Assembly: GCA_026315105.1 (NCBI GenBank)
Contig: CM048746.1
Coordinates: 562,477,940 to 562,541,939 of the forward strand
DNA from: Locusta migratoria
Taxonomy: Eukaryota; Arthropoda; Insecta; Orthoptera; Acrididae
Direction: 5' to 3'
Length of the DNA stretch: 64,000 bases
Part shown: positions 50,843 to 60,904 of the stretch, piece after piece
How positions within the stretch are numbered: position 1 is the first letter of the stretch
Layout of the letters: the number at the start of each line of letters is the position of its first letter
Position numbers and translations under genes: made by a program
The notes under the pieces: model-generated
The model's input: the letters and a program-made list of their open reading frames with translations, nothing else
Database searches by the model: none
Told to the model about the DNA's origin: nothing

Positions 50843-51444
50843 CTATCTATTTTTTCAGTGTGTTCTTTTTTCTAAACATGAGTGTACGTTGTAATTTTCT
50901 ATGATGACGCGTGACGTGACGTCACAAGAGACATGGCATGACACAAGACGTCGCTCTGTCAGTGTGTATTGCCTTACATCGTCCAAAGTCGTTTACCTTC
51001 CAAATGTCATATTAATGGACGTAAGTAGTAGCCAAACATTGTTGCCCTGAGTTCCCGCAATTACTCTTGTAATAAGAATTCTGAATTTCTTTGTATAATA
51101 TTGAGAAAAAGTAGACATATGGAGATCACGGAACAATTACAGTTTATGCTAAGGATCCAAATTCCATTGTGGACGAAAAAGTCGAACTGAAAAACAAAAT
51201 GTATGTTGTAAGTATTAAGTGTATCTTGTCCCAAATTGACTGGAAAGATGACTGATGAATTTACAGGTTACAGATGCATTAAACTGACGAATGTTACTGA
51301 TTCTTTTCTTATATTTTGTGTTATCCTTAAATAGGCTTTAATAAAATCATTTAAAAATGTGTTACTTAATGTGTTTATGTAACAAAAAACTGCAGTTTTG
51401 AAACATCGTGCTCGTTTGTACAATGGATACTGGACAGTGATCTT
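50843..51444. other. Unassigned sequence
   Basis: No gene recognised. A TGACGCGTGACGTGACGTCA stretch at 50904-50923 is a short local repeat. Confidence 0.45.
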
Positions 51445-52014
51445 CCAACACCTACATCCATACTTCGCAAGCTACCCCACGGTGTGTGGCGTAGGGTAGT
51501 TTCCTCCTTCGATTTCAGTCGCTTATGGTTCGCGAAAAAACTATTACTGATATGCGTCCGTGTGGCTCCGATCGCTCTAATTTTATCTTTGTGTTCGTTT
51601 CCCGAGATATACGTACTAGGAAGCAATATGTTGGATGACTCATCGAGAAGCGTATGCTTTCGCAACTTTGAGAGAAGCCCGTATCGCGATACACGATGTC
51701 TCTCTTGCAACGTCTGCCACTAGAGTTTTTTAATCATCGCACTTACTAGATTAGCCCGTAACGAAGCGTGCTGCTCTCCGTTGGATCTTCTCTACGTCTT
51801 CTATTAACCCTACCTGGAACGGATCCCACACTGATGAGCGTTGGCCGAACGAGTATTATGAAGCCTACTTCCTTTTTGGCAGACTGCACTTCCTGAGTAG
51901 TCTACCAATGAGGCTCATTCTGGCTCTGCCTTACGCATGATTAATCTTATATGGTCGTTCCATTTCATTTCGTCCCTTATGTCTACTCCCAGATATGTGA
52001 TGGAAGTAACTGCT

Positions 52015-52187
52015 GCCGGCCGCGGTGGCCGAGGTGACTGAGGGTCGGGGGTTCGAATCCCCCCTCGGGCATGGATATTTGTGCCGTCTTAGTTCGTAAG
52101 TAGTTCATAAGTAGTTTGTAAGTTTAGGGACTGATGACCCCGTAGTTAAGTCCCATAAGCTTAACAAACATTTGAACATTTGAATTT
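52015..52187 (+). mobile_element. SINE-1 copy, head deleted, in CR1 LINE
   Basis: Perfect 12-bp duplications GAAGTAACTGCT at 52003-52014 and 52188-52199. About 40 bp of the head between A and B box are deleted (GAGGTGACTGAGGGTCGGGG), yet the TSD is perfect. Confidence 0.93.
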
Positions 52188-52389
52188 GAAGTAACTGCTC
52201 CCATTGTTTGTTCTGCTATTGCGTAGCAATATAACAAAGGACCTTTCTTTGTATTTAAACGCAGCACTTAATTTTTTTTTGAGTCACAATTGCCATACTA
52301 CACACCATGCATCGATACGCTAATATCCTCCTACATTGCTACCCTTTTGAAGTGTCGCGTCTTCTCGCTATACTACAGTAACGTCTGCA

Positions 52390-53568
52390 ATGAGCCTCAT
52401 TATACTTCCAACAAGGATGTGTTCTTACACCAACATTATTTGCCTTGTACCTGGCAGCTATGCTTTACGAGACATCCGTAAACAATGTAGGAGTAGAGCT
52501 AAAGTACAGGTTCGATGGAGGACTATTCAACAAATCCAGACTCCATTCAAAAGAGTTCACCAGTACCACTTGTGTGACAGGACTGCAGTATACTGATGAC
52601 AATGCCTCCCCAGCTCATTCACCTACAGAGCTGCATCTGTCTGTTAATTCCTTCAGCAGGGCGTACGGACGATTTGGTCTCTTCATCAATATTCCAAAGA
52701 CAAAGGTACTCGCACAACCGCTGATACACCCTTGGAACAAGTGGACCATTTCCTCTACCTAGGAAACAAACTGCCATCTAACTGCTCATCTGAAAAAGAT
52801 GTGCAGTATAGAATTCGTGCTGCCCATGTAGCATTTGGACGTCATGCAAAACGTGTCTTCTTGAATAAAGACCCCACACTGTACACCAAAATGATGGTGT
52901 ACAAAGCTGTAGTCATTTCCACCCTGCTCTATGGTTGCGAAACCTGGACGTTATATCGCCGTGATCTGAAGAAACTAGAACGCCTCAACCAACAGAAGCT
53001 AAGATTTATCATGAACTTAAAATGGAATGACTTCGTATCCAATACTGCTCTTCTTGAGAAATATAAAATGAATGACACAGAGGCTCTCATTGTTGGGCAT
53101 CAACTCAGATGGGTCGGACATGTCCAGCGGATGAAAAATGACAGACTTCCACGCTAATGCTGCACAGCGAAGTGAGCACAGGTAAAAGGCCACGAGGTTC
53201 CTCTCTTAAACGTTATAAGGACCAGTTCAAGAAAAACCTGAAGAACCTGAACATCGATCCTAGTAACTGGTCCACAATAGCAGAAGATCGCAGTCGCTGG
53301 CGCTCGGTTACCTCAAATGCTTTTCAGAACTTTGAGCAATAACGTCGAAGACTGGATGACAAACGCCAAAGACGTTAACACCTCCAGGCTCAGCCACATC
53401 CTCCACCTTCCATCATCTGTAATGTCTGTGGCTGCATGTTCCACGCTAAGATTGGATTACTAAGCCATCAATGACATTTCCACGCCGGAACCGTGACACA
53501 GGAAATCTCAGGAGAGAAATGAAAACTCGAATACGAGTTTCAGCCGCCGCCGCCGACGACGACGACGA
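52390..53568 (+). mobile_element. LINE inserted into the CR1 LINE, with (GAC)n tail
   Basis: Plus-strand, 5'-truncated in the RT palm domain, 3' end in (GCC)n(GAC)n at 53541-53568. Interrupts the minus-strand CR1 element. A TSD is not certain. Its coding part is listed separately. Confidence 0.82.
52398..53342 (+). pseudogene. RT and C-terminal part of the inserted LINE
   Basis: Frames in order: GCVLTPTLFALYLAAMLYE (palm, 52420-52475), LQYTDDNASPAH (catalytic YADD position with Thr for Ala, about 52590), RAYGRFGLFINIPKTKV, then in another frame HFLYLGNKLPSNCSSEKDV, KMMVYKAVVISTLLYGCETW, LRWVGHVQRM. After a stop at 53155 come KRPRGSSLKRYKDQFKKNL and WSTIAEDRSRWR. One frameshift near 52735 and one stop separate three open pieces, so damage is light. 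Confidence 0.8.
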
Positions 53569-54255
53569 CTTCCAATGTTACCTACTAGGTCATTTATACA
53601 TATTGTGAAAAGCTACGGTCCTATAACAGTCTCCTGTGGCACACCGAAAGTGTCCTCTCTTTTGAGAATAACGTGCTGCGTTCTGCTAACAAGGTCGTCA
53701 ATCCAGTCCCACAGCTGGTCTGTTATTCCACATGCTCATCAGGCGATAGTGCTGTACCGTATCGAACGCCTTGCGCAAATAAAGAAACACGACATCTTCC
53801 TGCGAGTCCGTATTCAGTGCCCTCTGCTTTTCGAGGAATAATAGTGCGAGCTGAATTTCACACCATGGTTACTTTCGGAAATCACGTTGATTCTTCAAGA
53901 GCGGATATTCCGTCTCTAGATATGTCATAAAACATCAAGCAAGATACAAAATTCGACAATAGAGCAGTGTCAGAGATTTAGGTCTGTAGTTTTATGCATC
54001 TGTTCGACTACCCTTGAAAATGAGAATGACATGCGCCTTTTTTAATTATTAAGAACTTTTCGGTCCTTTACAGACCTTCGGTATACTGCTGCTAGGAAGG
54101 GGGCAAATTTCTTCGAATACTTTGTGTAAAATCGAATCGATATCCCATCAATTGCTCTTCTATCCCTCTGACACTTATTTCAATACCTGCCATTTTCTTG
54201 CCCATGCGATGAGTTAGTTGAGGAGTATCTTTGACTGAAACTCTCGCATATTCAG

Positions 54256-54355
54256 GGTGTCCCATTTATTTTGATCACCCAGACTCTCTCTGGAACAACA
54301 ACAGCTATTGTTTTGTAAAATGACTTTCACCGGTATCAATGTAAGGCAGAAGCTC
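54256..54355 (+). mobile_element. DNA-transposon-like terminus
   Basis: CAGGGTGTCCCATTTATTTT then GATCACCC resembles an end of an insect DNA element I have seen described as CAGGGTGTCCC-type. No matching right terminus was found beyond the hairpin to its right. Confidence 0.4.
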
Positions 54356-55199
54356 ATGAATTTAAATATTCTGAAACATTCTAAAACGGGAACATTTGTG
54401 TTTTTTAACACAAACTTATGTGTTTGTGAATGCATACGCTATATTATTTCATCAGCAATCTATAGCATGACAAATCACATAAACAATGGCGTTGATTTCA
54501 TCGAAATACGGCAATTACATCCCGAGATATTGCGAAGCGAAGATGACCCTTGAAATACGCGAAACGCGCGGCTAGCGCACGACCTGAGAGCCTGTCAGGA
54601 CGTGCGCTAGCCGCGCGTTTCGCGTATTTCAAGGGTCATCTTCGCTTCGCAATATCTCGGGATGTAATTGGCGTATTGCGATGAAATCAACGCCATTGTG
54701 TATGTGATTTGTCGTGCAATAGACTGACGATGAAATAATATTGTCGCGTTGAAATGAAGAAGGCTTGACGTCGAAGGCAGGGTTGTCGACTGAACACAGC
54801 ACTTATACTGAAAGCAGGTTTATTGCGAACTGAAACGTACACGCAGCACTGACTGCCTCTCGGGCAGAGTGTTCTGCTATTTATACACAGACAGAATGTA
54901 CCAGAAATTAGAAGGATAGTTAACATAAAAAACAAGTAGAAATTACAAGTGAACATAATAAACATTTAGAACATTGTGGAAATGTTAATTACAAAGAAAT
55001 AAATTTTTGCCGGTGGACGGGATTGAATCGGCGACCTTCAGCACCGCAATCGGTGACGCTACCCCTTGCGCCACGCCCGCAGTCGATTAACGTGCGATCT
55101 TGCGGCAATGTAGCGTATCCATTTAAAAACACACAAGTTTGTGAGAAAAAAAAAGATAAATGCTTTCGTTTTAGAATGTTTCAGAATATTTACATTCAC
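54356..55199. mobile_element. Fold-back element with very long near-perfect hairpin
   Basis: 54436-54581 and 54601-54746 are inverted copies over about 146 bp with a 19-nt centre that itself can pair (CCTGA/TCAGG). The homology continues outward: 54356-54435 is the inverted counterpart of 55102-55199, but on the right a stretch of about 350 bp (54750-55100) intervenes, containing a tRNA-like segment. No coding capacity. Confidence 0.85.
54990..55082 (-). mobile_element. tRNA-like segment within the right arm insert
   Basis: The reverse complement starts GGGCGTGGCGCAAGGGGTAG and has a B-box-like GATTCAATCCC. It is probably the head of a SINE making up the 350-bp insert; the A box is preserved. 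Confidence 0.6.
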
Positions 55200-55275
55200 T
55201 GACACGTTCCACATCATTACGAAATGTCGTATATATGATCTATGGAACAAGTATTAATCTAATCTAACCTAAAAC
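55197..55275 (+). mobile_element. Jockey-like LINE 3' tail fragment
   Basis: GACACGTTCCACATCATTAC then ACAAGTATTAATC and (TAATC)-type units, as at 17730-17808. Confidence 0.8.
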
Positions 55276-55299
55276 GAGCCCCTGCTTACATTGATATCG

Positions 55300-55475
55300 A
55301 TGAGAGAGAGACTGAGGGACGAATACAGTAAGCAGGTTCACAAGTATGTAGGTTGCCGTTCTTATTAAGAGATGAAGGGGCGTGCACAGGACAGGGTAGC
55401 GTGGAGAACTGCATCAAATGAGTCTTTGGACTGAGGACCCAACAGTAGCACAGTGAGAAGCCTAAGAAGACAAAG
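55300..55475 (+). mobile_element. LINE 3' end fragment
   Basis: Contains a GTGGAGAACTGCATCAAATG-type C-terminus and GTCTTTGGACTGAGGACC of the 3' UTR, matching in reverse 24130-24330 and the end of the LINE at 60905-62640. Confidence 0.7.
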
Positions 55476-56885
55476 AGATAAGCAACAAGCGCATAGTGGG
55501 GGGAAGTGATGGGAATAGAAATTGAGAACAAGTGTAGGATGTAGATCAGATTCCCATGCATTTTTAGCAATTACGAAGCATTGCCGGGTTCTTTAGTTGC
55601 AGAACAAATTAAAGAATGGCTTACGGTGGTTACGTGATGCAAAGTATATATTTTATCAATGTGAAATTGTGTAATATACCAATATACTAATCGAGCTTAA
55701 GTTATGAAATTGTAGTACAAGACAGCAATGGGTGAGTTGAAAGCTGTGGCCTATTACTAAGACGAATGCTGCTGTAATATTTTGTGTACATCCACATCAC
55801 AGGGCAGCCTGTCTTCATAGCGTCGCTTATTCACCGTGAAACCATAGGTTGACCTACCTCACTATGTCTCTCACGTGAACCAGCATTTATTTCATACTAT
55901 TGCAAAGTCATAGTCAGTTTCATCAGATGCTGTAGTCGGCGAACGCGATAGCATCAGAATGTAATCATGTGATAAGACTTTTCCGGCGTACGATGGTATT
56001 AAACACTTGATGATTCAAATAATATTTTTCACATTCTCAGTCGGACCCTTTGTTCTACCTTGATGGCGGTGGACAGAGAGGGAAGAAGTATATATATAAG
56101 AAAGGAATGAATTAAAACCATGTCAGCATTGGAATCTAACGCTAGTGTATTTACAAATGTCATCGTGCTATTTCATGTCCCCACCACCGTCATGGAAATA
56201 TTATAGACCCGAGACATATTCCGGAAATCAGTTCTCAGACCGTTAGTATAAGAATTGCCAAGGATAACTCTTCCTGTAATCGCCTAATAGGCTCAACAGA
56301 ATGGCACATTCGCTGTTATCTTTTTTCCGATAAGAAGCGTAAGAAGCTACAGGTCTCTGCAGAGTAAACTTCCCGCCAGGTGGAAAAGTAGGGAAGTTAC
56401 CTATCAGAACCTGTCAGGAGATGTTTCACAACAAAATCTGTTGACTGCGTTTCCGCAGATGCTTTGAGAATGATCTATGTGACAAAATATGCGCGAACAC
56501 CAGATAATGGTCATTAATATTATGTGTACCCTTCGCGTTTATGACGGTTTGAACTTCGTTGGGGTGCTTTCGATGTCTTGTCTATGGAGGAATGCCAGCC
56601 AATTCTTTCTCTAGAATTGAAAGTAGATGAGGTAGTAATGTTGGATGCTGGAGTCCGGCTCGAAGTCATCGCTCTAAGTCATTAACTTCCATTGGGGTTA
56701 ATTCGGGGCTCTGGCCACGCCACTCCGTTTCAGGAATATTTCTGTCCACAGAGCTCTGCCTCTGCTTTATGACATGGTCCGCTGCCATGTGCATTCAGTG
56801 TAAGCAGCCCATCCATAAACTAAGTTCCCCTTTTTCTCATACATGCAGCATAATTACACGAAAAGCTTTACTGGCAATAGGTACA
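55476..56885. other. Unassigned sequence, 1.4 kb
   Basis: The longest stretch with no recognised repeat or coding sequence. No open frame above 60 codons is present and no tRNA-like head or TIR is seen. Confidence 0.5.
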
Positions 56886-56889
56886 CCAA

Positions 56890-57402
56890 TAATATTCATA
56901 GAATAAATGACATCAACTGCGATTGGACAAAGCTGAAAATGTGTACCCAGCCGGGATTCGAACCCGGGTCTCCTGCTTTCTAGGCAGTTGCGCTGACCCC
57001 TACACCACTGGGGACACAGTGATCACCGCACCTGCAAGGACTACCCATGCACGCCTCCCGTCAGATACAAATTCCCAGCTTCGCCCTGCCCACAGTACTC
57101 AAACTCGTAGTTATAACTAATTCCCGTAATTAACTAATTCAAACTTGCCCACCCCTCCCCACTAACGATAGGATCATTGCCCGTCACCGGCATATTATAT
57201 ATATACATGTGGCGTCTGTTCCGAAAGAACAGACGTCACTTCTGATCCTGCAGTTGTTATCATTTAATATTCATAGAATATGAATCCCGGCTGGGTACAC
57301 ATTTTCAGCTTTGCACAATCGCAGTTGATGTCATATATTCTATGAATATTAAATAATAACAACTGCAGGATCAGAAGTGACGTCTGTTATTTCGGAACAG
57401 AC

Positions 57403-57406
<4 letters not shown>
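56890..57406. repeat. Two overlapping inverted repeats from opposed SINE tails
   Basis: Pair A: 56890-56959 and 57292-57350 (GAATCCCGGCTGGGTACACA then TTTTCAGCTTTG). Pair B: 57210-57289 and 57331-57406 (GGCGTCTGTT, GACGTCACTTCTGATCCTGC). Together they are explained by two copies of one SINE lying in opposite orientation and both ending in TA-rich tails. Confidence 0.8.
56942..57012 (-). mobile_element. tRNA-like SINE head
   Basis: The reverse complement has TCCCCAGTGGTGTAGGGGTC (A region) and GGGTTCGAATCCC (B box), 70 bp, with a convincing T-arm. Belongs to the minus-strand member of the inverted SINE pair. It is a SINE head, not a functional tRNA gene, because the 3' side runs into the SINE body. 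Confidence 0.75.

Positions 57407-57457
<51 letters not shown>
57404..57457. repeat. (TA)n microsatellite
   Basis: About 26 uninterrupted TA units at the tail of the plus-strand SINE copy. Confidence 0.95.
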
Positions 57458-57458
<1 letters not shown>

Positions 57459-57815
57459 TACACCAATGTTTGACCTGTTTTTCGACATAGTCACCAAAAG
57501 AATTACGACATTTGTCATAAAGTAGGATCAACTTTTGTATTCCTCTATCGTAGAAGTCTGTAACCTGTAAGTAGGATCAGCGTGAGACTGTTTCTTCAGC
57601 TGTTCGTCATTGTTAAAACCCTGTCTAGAGGACGTAAAATTCAGAACAAGAGATGTTGAATGCTTACTGCGGGTGTAGTGTGTTGCTCCATGGTAATGTA
57701 GGTCCACATACGCCTCGGCGCATTGCAACGGTTTTGCAGAACTTCGGCGGGGAGCTGTCCGATCATCCAGCAAACAGTCCTGATGTTGCTCCCAGAAATT
57801 GCCATCTTTCCTTGT
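57458..57815. mobile_element. Mariner relic broken by an inversion
   Basis: From 57645 leftward the minus strand encodes the C-terminus (SRQGFNNDEQLKKQ, IEEYKS, YDKCRNSFGDYVEK). From 57645 rightward the plus strand encodes the preceding catalytic part (LLHGNVGPHTPRRIATVLQN with the second Asp changed to Gly, then DHPANSPDVAPRNCHLSLF). If one piece is flipped the two join without overlap. Confidence 0.78.
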
Positions 57816-59690
57816 TTATTTACTTACTGTCCTGGCTCCATAAAACGCAGATGGTTTTTGGCCTCGTCAAGTAGCCTCTTCCAAAGCATTCTGTCCTCGG
57901 CATCATCCTCCCTTGCTCAGAGTACTCGCAGATCCTTGGCAACCTGGCCTCTCCATCTCATTTTCGGCCTGCCTAGAGGTCTTCGTCCTTCTGGATTATT
58001 CTCAGAGAGTTGCTTCAGTAGAGTACCCTGCTCTCTTCTATATACATGGCCAGTCCATCTTAGTCTTGGCTTCCGCGACAACATCTGGTACATTGTATAG
58101 TACCTTGAGCTCCCTGTTATTTCTTCTTCGCCATTCTTCTCCCTCACAGATTGGTCCAAATATCTTTCGTAGGGTATTATTTTCAAAAACTTTTATCTTT
58201 CTCTCTGTATATTTGTCTATTCTCCATGTTTATGCCGCATATAATAACACTGGTATGATTATGGTTTCATATATTCTTATTTTAGTTCCTCTTGACAAAA
58301 ATATGGATGACAGTAGTTTGTTGAGCGAGTTTGATGCTCTGGATGCAGCCTCTATTTCTTGCTTCTTATCATTTATGTTGTTTGTTAATATGCCCAGATA
58401 TTTCAACTCATCTACTTCTTCAAAAGTATGGTTATCAATTTTCAGAGTTTCTTGCCTTTTTGTTTTGCAATTTCTTTCTACCCTCGTGAGTTTTGTTTTA
58501 TCCTCATTAACTACCAAACAAACTTCCTTTGTTTTTTGGAAGAGCCTTTTTGCTATTATTTTAAGGTAATGCAGGTTTTCAGCGATTAGTGCTGCATCAT
58601 CAGCAAAGGCTAGTACATTTATTTTTGTTCCTATTTTAATTCCCCCTTTTGCTTCACTTACTGGAGCCAATGCTTCCTGTATTATAATGTTGAACAAGAT
58701 GGGTGATCATCCATCTCCTTACCTTACTCCTGTTTTTATGTCAAACGCCTTGGAATATTCTCCATCCATTTTGACTACCCGCTTTGAGCCCTTTAATGTG
58801 GCTTTCACAAGATTTATAATCTTCTTCGGAATTCCAAATACCTCCATTCTCTCCCACAACTTATCTCTGGATATACTGCCATAAGCTTTTTTAAAATCAA
58901 CAAATAATATTGCCATTTCTTTTTTAAATTCCCTATATTTGGATGTGGCTTCTTTCAGTATGAATATCTGATCAGTAGTTGAACGATTCTTCATGAATCC
59001 TGCTTGTTTCTCATTTACTACCTCTCTTAAATATGGTTCTAATTATCTCTGGAGGATCTTGGAGAACACTTTATAGGCGGTGCTAATTAATGAGATGCCT
59101 CTGTAATTCCTGCATTGATGCTTTCACCCTTTTTATGAATTGGTATTATGACAGCTTTTGTCCTTTCCTCTGGCATTCTTTCTTCATTCCAAATTTTCGT
59201 AACCAGGTTGTGTATCTGTTTTGCCAGTTTCATTCCTCCCTTCTTTAAAAGTTCGGCTGTTATGCCGTCTCTCCCCGGAGCTTTGTTGGCTTTTAGTATT
59301 TTGATAGAGTCTATTGTCTCTTTCAATGTTGACGGTTAATCGAAGGGATCTGCACTCTTATATTGATGTTGTTGTTCCGTTTCTGCCCTTCCATCTTCAG
59401 CATTTAGAAGCTCCTCAAAATATTTCCTCCAAATTTTCATATCTTTGGATCTTTCTAGAACTGTATTTCCATTCTTATCTTTAATGCCATACATCCGTGG
59501 TACAAATCCTGTTCTAAAAAAATCTGACTGAGCTGTAAAAAACTCTTGCATTCTCTGCACTTTTATCTTCCTCTGCTCTTTTTCTCAAATTATCCACATG
59601 TTCTCTATTTTTCCATCTCAGAAGATTTTTTTCTCTATTAGCATTTTCATATGCTTCTTTACTTTCGTTGGAATCCTCTGCATAAAAGAC
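57816..59690 (-). mobile_element. LINE with most of the RT, 5' segment inverted
   Basis: Minus-strand non-LTR LINE running from the linker before the RT to the C-terminal end. Its 5' continuation (59672-59895) lies on the plus strand. It ends on the left near 57816 beside a mariner relic; no clear A-rich tail is seen. Confidence 0.82.
57917..59560 (-). pseudogene. LINE reverse transcriptase pseudogene
   Basis: In order on the minus strand: KIWRKYFEELLNAEDG, SIKILKANKAPGRDGITAEL (RT block 1), RMPEERTKAVIIPIHKKG, then RSTTDQIFILKEATSKY and ILFVDFKKAYGSI (Asp of block A), TGVRQGDG region, INVLAFADDAALIAEN (catalytic box intact), VNEDKTKL, VDELKYLGI, then LRWTGHVYRREQGTLL and GRRPLGRPKMRWRGQVA. 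Open pieces of 155, 91, 79 and 89 codons are separated by a handful of frameshifts/stops, so decay is moderate. Confidence 0.85.
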
Positions 59691-59895
59691 TGTAATATTG
59701 ATATAGAAAGACTGAAGATTAACGGCAATGCACAGGAGTTCGTCATTGAGCTACAAAACAAATTTGACGTCCTAACACTGGAAGACAACCTCGAAATTAA
59801 CACCACTAGGGACAGATAAAAACAAATGTGAAAGAAACTGTACTAGAAGTGTGCAGAAAAAGAAAAAGGAGGAAGAAAAATCCATGTTTTTCATC
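59672..59895 (+). mobile_element. Inverted 5' segment of the same LINE
   Basis: The plus strand encodes the endonuclease-RT linker of this LINE type: NIDIERLKINGNAQEFVIEL, NKFDVLTLEDN, then EVCRKRKRRKKNP. This region should precede the minus-strand RT on the same strand; here it is in opposite orientation at the junction (about 59670-59690), the signature of twin priming. Confidence 0.7.
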
Positions 59896-59899
59896 TTTC

Positions 59900-60296
59900 C
59901 TTCAACTTCATAAATTCCTATCCTCCGGCCAGCGTTCTGACATCGATGAAGAGCTGAAGACGAGTGTCACGCTGGTTCCATTCACAGACATCAGACTTCT
60001 ACGACACAGAAATTCAAATGTTGATTCCACGATATGTCAAGTGTCTCAGTTAGTTTTGGTGACTATTTCGAAAAATAGTTCAAATATTGCTGCACCTACT
60101 GCCAATAGTTTTCATCCATCTATGACGTCTTTGATTTTAAAACTTATTTTTTGGTTGCGCCTCGTATCATCGTCTCCAAAATGTTAACTGCACACATACA
60201 CAATGCTGAGAGATGTTCGAATCCTTCCGAGGTAACGTTTTCTTAAGCGCAGCAAGAGAATTGCTCTCTGAAATAACTACGAGAAACACCTCCATA
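59900..60296. other. Unassigned sequence
   Basis: No gene recognised; a 119-codon plus-strand frame (59828-60187) is partly LINE linker at its start and unrecognised thereafter. Confidence 0.45.
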
Positions 60297-60872
60297 ATGT
60301 GTAGGGTAAGGTGATACAAATTCGATATAGGTACAATTCCGATCAACATAATTTGTCAGTCTAGTAGTGTTGGTAGCACTTGCCTTTGTGTGGCGTTGTA
60401 GTGTAGCAGGTTTCTACAGCCCCTCCTGTCTTTTCCGAGAATACACCACTTTGTGCTACGGAGATATAAATTTTTTCCTGTTAAGAGGTACGTGGAGCAA
60501 CTTCGTCGAACGCGCTCTTATAAATTATCTAGTTTCCACGAGATTGCAAATTCTGTATTATGGAATCTTTGTTACCTGGAAGTATGTGTTGGTGCCCAAG
60601 AGAAAAAGTGCTTTTTATGTGGAAGAAGCCAGTCATCAAAATTGTACGAGGAAGTGATCATAATTGTACCTAGTGTGGTACATTTTCGATCGATTTTTCA
60701 CACTTCTAAAACATTTTTTTGTGTTTATACCAAAATTTGTAATGGTCTAGAATTTGTGTTACATATTCGTTAAAAATCCAAGAACAAGTGGCAAATTATC
60801 TCTATTCTCAACATATTTCCAGTACCAACAACATTTGTCCGAAATGATCGGAATTGTACCACCTTACACTAA
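60297..60872. mobile_element. Putative MITE with TIRs sharing a GTACAATTCCGATCA motif
   Basis: Left end GTGTAGGGTAAGGTG then GGTACAATTCCGATCA; right end, inverted, GTGTAAGGTGGTACAATTCC then GATCA. The left end has an extra ~16 bp between the two motifs. A related GATCATAATTGTACC lies inside at 60655. Interior frames (96 and 106 codons, overlapping) are unrecognised; the second includes a CFLCGRSQSSKLY piece with two Cys. Confidence 0.55.
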
Positions 60873-60904
60873 AACAAATTCTCAAGGTATCAGGAGTAAA
60901 ATAT

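Larger units (their letters stand above)
51445..54200 (-). mobile_element. CR1-like LINE split by another LINE and a SINE-1
   Basis: Minus strand. Right part (54200 to 53570): RT N-terminal half with YRPKSLTLLS, LYLRKAFDTVQH and a diverged GxPQG region. Left part (52290 to 51445): ITYLGVDIRDEMKWNDHI, LQERHRVSRYGLLSKL, then a 3' UTR with GGGTAGCTTGCGAAGTATGG. The same 3' end occurs at 12770-12830 and 62645-62780. The gap between the parts is the plus-strand LINE at 52390-53568. Stops and frameshifts throughout. Confidence 0.8.
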
